Assembly (NCBI GenBank): GCA_934408835.1
Contig: CAKRVU010000105.1
Span: 1-5,302, forward strand
From: an uncultured Oscillospiraceae bacterium
GTDB lineage: Bacteria; Bacillota; Clostridia; Oscillospirales; Ruminococcaceae
Length of the DNA stretch: 5,302 nt
Direction: 5' to 3'
Shown: positions 4,889 to 5,302 of the stretch, in pieces
Layout: the number at the start of each line of letters is the position of its first letter
Numbering within the stretch: the first letter of the stretch is position 1
The notes under the pieces: generated by a model
The model's database searches: none
Seen by the model: the letters and a program-made list of their open reading frames with translations, nothing else
What the model was told of the DNA's origin: nothing
Translations under genes and position numbers: made by a program

Positions 4889-5302
4889 TTAAGCAGGACC
4901 GGTTCCAATTTCAATTACTTTTGTAATCGGTTTGTAATAACTGGGGATGTCCTCTTCTTCTACTACTTGACCGTCCCGAGTTACTACCTTATGCGCATTT
5001 ACCGTGCAGCCGTCCTTCCCTTTGATTTTCACCCTTTGGGCGCCTTGGGGAAGCTCGCTGGTTTCTACCTGTTTTGTAGGTGCCGGTGTTGTTGATGTGA
5101 CGCTGGATGTCATGCTTACCTGGTAATCATCGTATTCAGATGGGGTTCCAAAGATGGAAATTGTAATACTTCCTGTACCGGTGGAAGCGACAATTTTTAC
5201 CGGGTTGGGACGGTTGTTCTTGAATTTCAAATCGGGACCGCCCCAACTGACTGCTGCGTCGAAGCCCAGCGGAACATAGTCAACGGTATAGCTGTGATTA
5301 TG
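4889..5302 (-). CDS. VanW-family protein with C-terminal G5 domain, last 137 residues (N-terminus outside window)
   Basis: The frame is open to the right edge and ends at TAA 4889-4891. The first visible residues, HNHSYTVDYVPLGFDAAVSW and then GGPDLKFKNN, are the hallmark end of the VanW domain. A short linker (TTPAPT, about 71-76 of the fragment) leads to a G5 domain at about 77-135, with conserved glycines in LPQGAQ, KGKDG, TRDGQVV and the closing VIEIGTG. Family knowledge: VanW proteins (YoaR-like) are exported and envelope-associated with unknown biochemical role, and G5 domains are thought to bind cell-wall polymers such as N-acetylglucosamine-containing ones. The usual N-terminal parts (signal or membrane anchor, peptidoglycan-binding segment) would lie beyond the window. 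It shares its strand with the NlpC/P60 gene, 318 bases upstream of it, but that gene has its own promoter. Confidence 0.92.
   Translation of the reverse strand, partial: HNHSYTVDYVPLGFDAAVSWGGPDLKFKNNRPNPVKIVASTGTGSITISIFGTPSEYDDYQVSMTSSVTSTTPAPTKQVETSELPQGAQRVKIKGKDGCTVNAHKVVTRDGQVVEEEDIPSYYKPITKVIEIGTGPA

Noticed and set aside
4772..5095. 107-codon plus-strand frame opposite the VanW/G5 gene
   Set aside because: Antisense to the conserved G5 domain, with no Shine-Dalgarno and no recognisable domain.

Overview
The window looks like chromosomal DNA of an endospore-forming Firmicute, most likely a Clostridia member of the Oscillospiraceae/Ruminococcaceae type. This rests on the SpoVB-type flippase, the Firmicute-style AsnB, the VanW/G5 protein, GGAGG-type ribosome binding sites and intermediate G+C. 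The assignment is an inference from gene types, not a measured identity.

Layout. (1) Bases 1-1403, minus strand: the N-terminal 467 residues of a glutamine-dependent asparagine synthetase-like amidotransferase (asnB), cut by the left edge. (2) Bases 1404-1651: its leader of about 210 nt and a good sigma-A promoter. The leader folds by eye into two structured domains, and one segment can pair either upstream or with the asnB Shine-Dalgarno. (3) Bases 1652-1923: the rest of the divergent intergenic region, with an inverted repeat behind the asnB promoter, a terminator-like hairpin and a weak sigma-E-like promoter on the plus strand. (4) Bases 1924-3468, plus strand: spoVB, a MOP-superfamily lipid-linked oligosaccharide flippase. 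(5) Bases 3469-3793: a convergent spacer with an orphan strong Shine-Dalgarno, possible gene remains and a perfect 15-bp bidirectional terminator. (6) Bases 3794-4570, minus strand: a secreted NlpC/P60 endopeptidase with an Ala/Glu-rich stalk. (7) Bases 4571-4888: a spacer with its promoter and a WalR-like box. (8) Bases 4889-5302, minus strand: the C-terminal end of a VanW-domain protein with a terminal G5 domain, cut by the right edge.

Three of the four genes act on the cell envelope: precursor flipping, peptidoglycan cleavage and wall-associated G5/VanW binding. The fourth, asnB, resembles as far as I can recall the B. subtilis AsnB that amidates meso-diaminopimelate in peptidoglycan precursors, so the whole window may be an envelope neighbourhood. 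The most interesting signal is the asnB leader. It has no T-box sequence and matches no riboswitch consensus I can recall, yet shows mutually exclusive pairings that would open or close the ribosome binding site. No mobile element, CRISPR array, tRNA or rRNA was seen.
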